From JAKAWQ01 sp035503055 (GTDB lineage: Bacteria > Pseudomonadota > Alphaproteobacteria > Acetobacterales > Acetobacteraceae), in the NCBI GenBank assembly GCA_035503055.1, contig DATJTV010000244.1, positions 1 to 7,140 on the forward strand: a DNA stretch of 7,140 nt, in the 5' to 3' direction. Under the pieces are notes generated by a model. That model had not been told where the DNA came from and made no database searches. It was given only the letters and a program-made list of their open reading frames with translations. Shown one piece after another: positions 5,779 through 7,140 of the stretch; position 1 is the first letter of the stretch, and every line of letters starts with the position of its first letter. A program made the translations under genes and the position numbers.

Positions 5779-5805
5779 GGCGGGCCCGGCCAAGCCGGAC
5801 CCGCC
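5779..5805 (-). promoter_or_regulatory. 12-bp stem-loop after the binding-protein gene
   Basis: Read on the minus strand, GGCGGGTCCGGC (5805-5794) pairs with GCCGGGCCCGCC (5790-5779) around a TTG loop: twelve pairs including one G-U. It begins eight bases after the binding-protein stop and ends 36 bases before the first permease start. No T-run follows, so it is not a standard terminator. In sugar ABC operons, hairpins at this place commonly protect the upstream binding-protein message from 3' decay or partly stop transcription, giving more binding protein than permease. That role is inferred here from position and strength. Confidence 0.75.
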
Positions 5806-5813
5806 TTACCGGA

Positions 5814-7140
5814 TCACATATTGATGTAGCCGGAAATCTCGTTCTCGGCCCAGTCGAGCACGCTCTTCATGCTCTCCTTGTTCTTGGCCAGCTTCACGAC
5901 CATCACGTTGAACGTCGCGTTGTTGTAGAGCTGCACGGCGATGCGCGGCGGCGCCGGCCAGCCCGCCATGCTCGACTGCGTGTCGTGCCAGGGCCGAATC
6001 GGGTAGTTGTAGAGCGTCCCGACCGGTGGCTTCTCCGTCGACCAGATCTCGAAGTCGTGCATGCTGGCGAAGGGCGGAATGTCATAGCCGGCCGAGGCAT
6101 TGCAGAGCGTCTCGATCTGCGAGCGCTGTTGCAGCCAGGTGATCAGCTCCTTGGCGGACGTCTTGTTGGGGCTGAACGACCACACGCCCCAGAAGAACGG
6201 AAGATAGGGGTTGAAGCGTCCCTTCGCCCCGGACGGGCTTGGGAAAGTCCAGCAATCCTCCGCTACCTTGATCGCATCGCGCCTGGCGACCCACCACGCC
6301 GAGGGCGGGTTGAAGATCAGCGCCGACTGCCCGGAGATCAGCGCCTTGTTGTTCGACGCGTCGTCGTAGGTCACGGTATCCGCCGGCAGGGACGGATAGA
6401 TCCTCTGCATGTACTCGAGCACCTGCTGCACCGGATCGGAGCGGAGCTGCATGTTGCCCTTCGCATCGACCAGGACAGCCCCGTGCGCGGTCAGGGCCGC
6501 TCCCGTCCAATCGACGCTGTCGGTGGTCAGCCCGAGTCCGAGCCCGAAGGGAAGACCCGCAGCCTTCGCCCCCGGGGCGATCTTGAGCATCGTGTCGTAC
6601 GTCCAGTCCGCGGCCGCCTTCGCATTGCCCTGAGCGTTCGGGTACCATTTCTCGACGTCGTAGCCCGCCTTCTTGAAGTAGCTGATGCGGGCGCAGGCCG
6701 GCTTGTACTGGCTGCCGACGCTGGTGGGCAGCCCCATCCAGTGCCCGTTCGCCTTGCCGAGATACTCGCTGACCGCGTCGATCGTGCCGTACTGCTTGAT
6801 CAGCCCGTCCATCACGTCGTCGATCGGCTCCAGATGCGTCGCGTACTGCTGCACGCCCCAGCTCTGGAAAGTCATGATGTCGTGGCCGGTCCCGGCGAGC
6901 GATTCCGCGGCCGGGGCAAGCAGCAGCTTGGCATTCGCGGTGCCCGAGCTCAGCAAGTCCACCGACACGTCGACGTGGTTCTTCGCGCCCCAGTCCGAAA
7001 TCAGCTTCAGCATCACCGGGTTCGCGGCCGGCACCCAGTGATCCCAGAGTGCCACCTTGAGGGTGCCCGCGGCATTCGCCGTCTGCATATGGACGAGCGG
7101 CAGCGCAGCACCCGCGGCGGCGATCTTGAGTGCATCACGG
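5814..7140 (-). CDS. Sugar ABC importer periplasmic binding protein (5' end outside window)
   Basis: 441 residues are visible and the frame is open at the window edge, so the start lies beyond 7140. The first visible residues, RDALKIAAAGAALPLVH, are a signal peptide of twin-arginine style: the preceding codon ends in C, compatible with another Arg (RRDALK). A likely cleavage follows ANA, before AGTLKVALWDHW. The ATG at 7088 is internal to the signal peptide and is not the true start. The mature part looks like a family 1 extracellular solute-binding protein: a first strand KVALWDHW, a DIMTFQSWGVQQYA segment, aromatic-rich regions (DWTYDTM, PPSAWWVARRD, LPFFWGVWSFSPN) that could stack on sugar rings, and a complete C-terminus. 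It would capture substrate in the periplasm for the permeases encoded downstream. The ligand cannot be told from sequence; the nearby KDG genes suggest a sugar acid or its glycoside. Confidence 0.88.
   Translation of the reverse strand, partial: RDALKIAAAGAALPLVHMQTANAAGTLKVALWDHWVPAANPVMLKLISDWGAKNHVDVSVDLLSSGTANAKLLLAPAAESLAGTGHDIMTFQSWGVQQYATHLEPIDDVMDGLIKQYGTIDAVSEYLGKANGHWMGLPTSVGSQYKPACARISYFKKAGYDVEKWYPNAQGNAKAAADWTYDTMLKIAPGAKAAGLPFGLGLGLTTDSVDWTGAALTAHGAVLVDAKGNMQLRSDPVQQVLEYMQRIYPSLPADTVTYDDASNNKALISGQSALIFNPPSAWWVARRDAIKVAEDCWTFPSPSGAKGRFNPYLPFFWGVWSFSPNKTSAKELITWLQQRSQIETLCNASAGYDIPPFASMHDFEIWSTEKPPVGTLYNYPIRPWHDTQSSMAGWPAPPRIAVQLYNNATFNVMVVKLAKNKESMKSVLDWAENEISGYINM

Noticed and set aside
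5743..5793. 17-residue N-terminal extension of the first permease from a TTG start
   Set aside because: The TTG is in the stem-loop and has no ribosome site, while the ATG at 5742 has a strong GGAGG at proper distance.

Overview
The window is GC-rich throughout and has the compact gene spacing of a high-GC proteobacterium. Family content suggests an alphaproteobacterium, perhaps of the Acetobacteraceae type: KDPG pathway genes, a sugar ABC operon with a Tat-like signal peptide on its binding protein, and palindromic intergenic repeats of the GAGCGTGAT type. That placement is inference, and no ribosomal or other phylogenetic marker is present.

Left part (1-1221). The left edge holds the first 17 codons of an IS481-type transposase on the minus strand, with a probable IS end near 91. 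Next is a complete LysE/RhtB-type exporter gene on the minus strand (138-767). A 454-base divergent intergenic region follows. It carries a perfect 7+7 dyad (926-942), a short tandem repeat (892-907), a two-hairpin intergenic repeat (991-1098) and small inverted repeats just ahead of the next gene.

Central and right part (1222-7140). A two-gene plus-strand operon encodes a KDPG/KDPGal-type aldolase (eda, TTG start) and a PfkB-type 2-keto-3-deoxygluconate kinase (kdgK); the two genes overlap by ATGA. It meets, stop codon against stop codon with no spacer (TGATCA at 2787-2792), a minus-strand CUT1-type sugar ABC importer operon. In transcription order that operon is binding protein (5' end beyond the window), a 12-bp stem-loop, MalF/UgpA-type permease, MalG/UgpE-type permease, and MalK/UgpC-type ATPase.

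How it fits together (inference). The importer would bring in a sugar, sugar acid or glycoside. Enzymes not in this window would convert it to 2-keto-3-deoxygluconate (KDG). KdgK would phosphorylate KDG to KDPG, and Eda would split KDPG into pyruvate and glyceraldehyde-3-phosphate. The substrate cannot be read from the sequence. I see no clear sign of an unknown defence or mobile system. The most interesting signals are regulatory: the dyad near the exporter, possible alternative hairpins ahead of eda, the stem-loop after the binding-protein gene and the spacer-free convergent junction.
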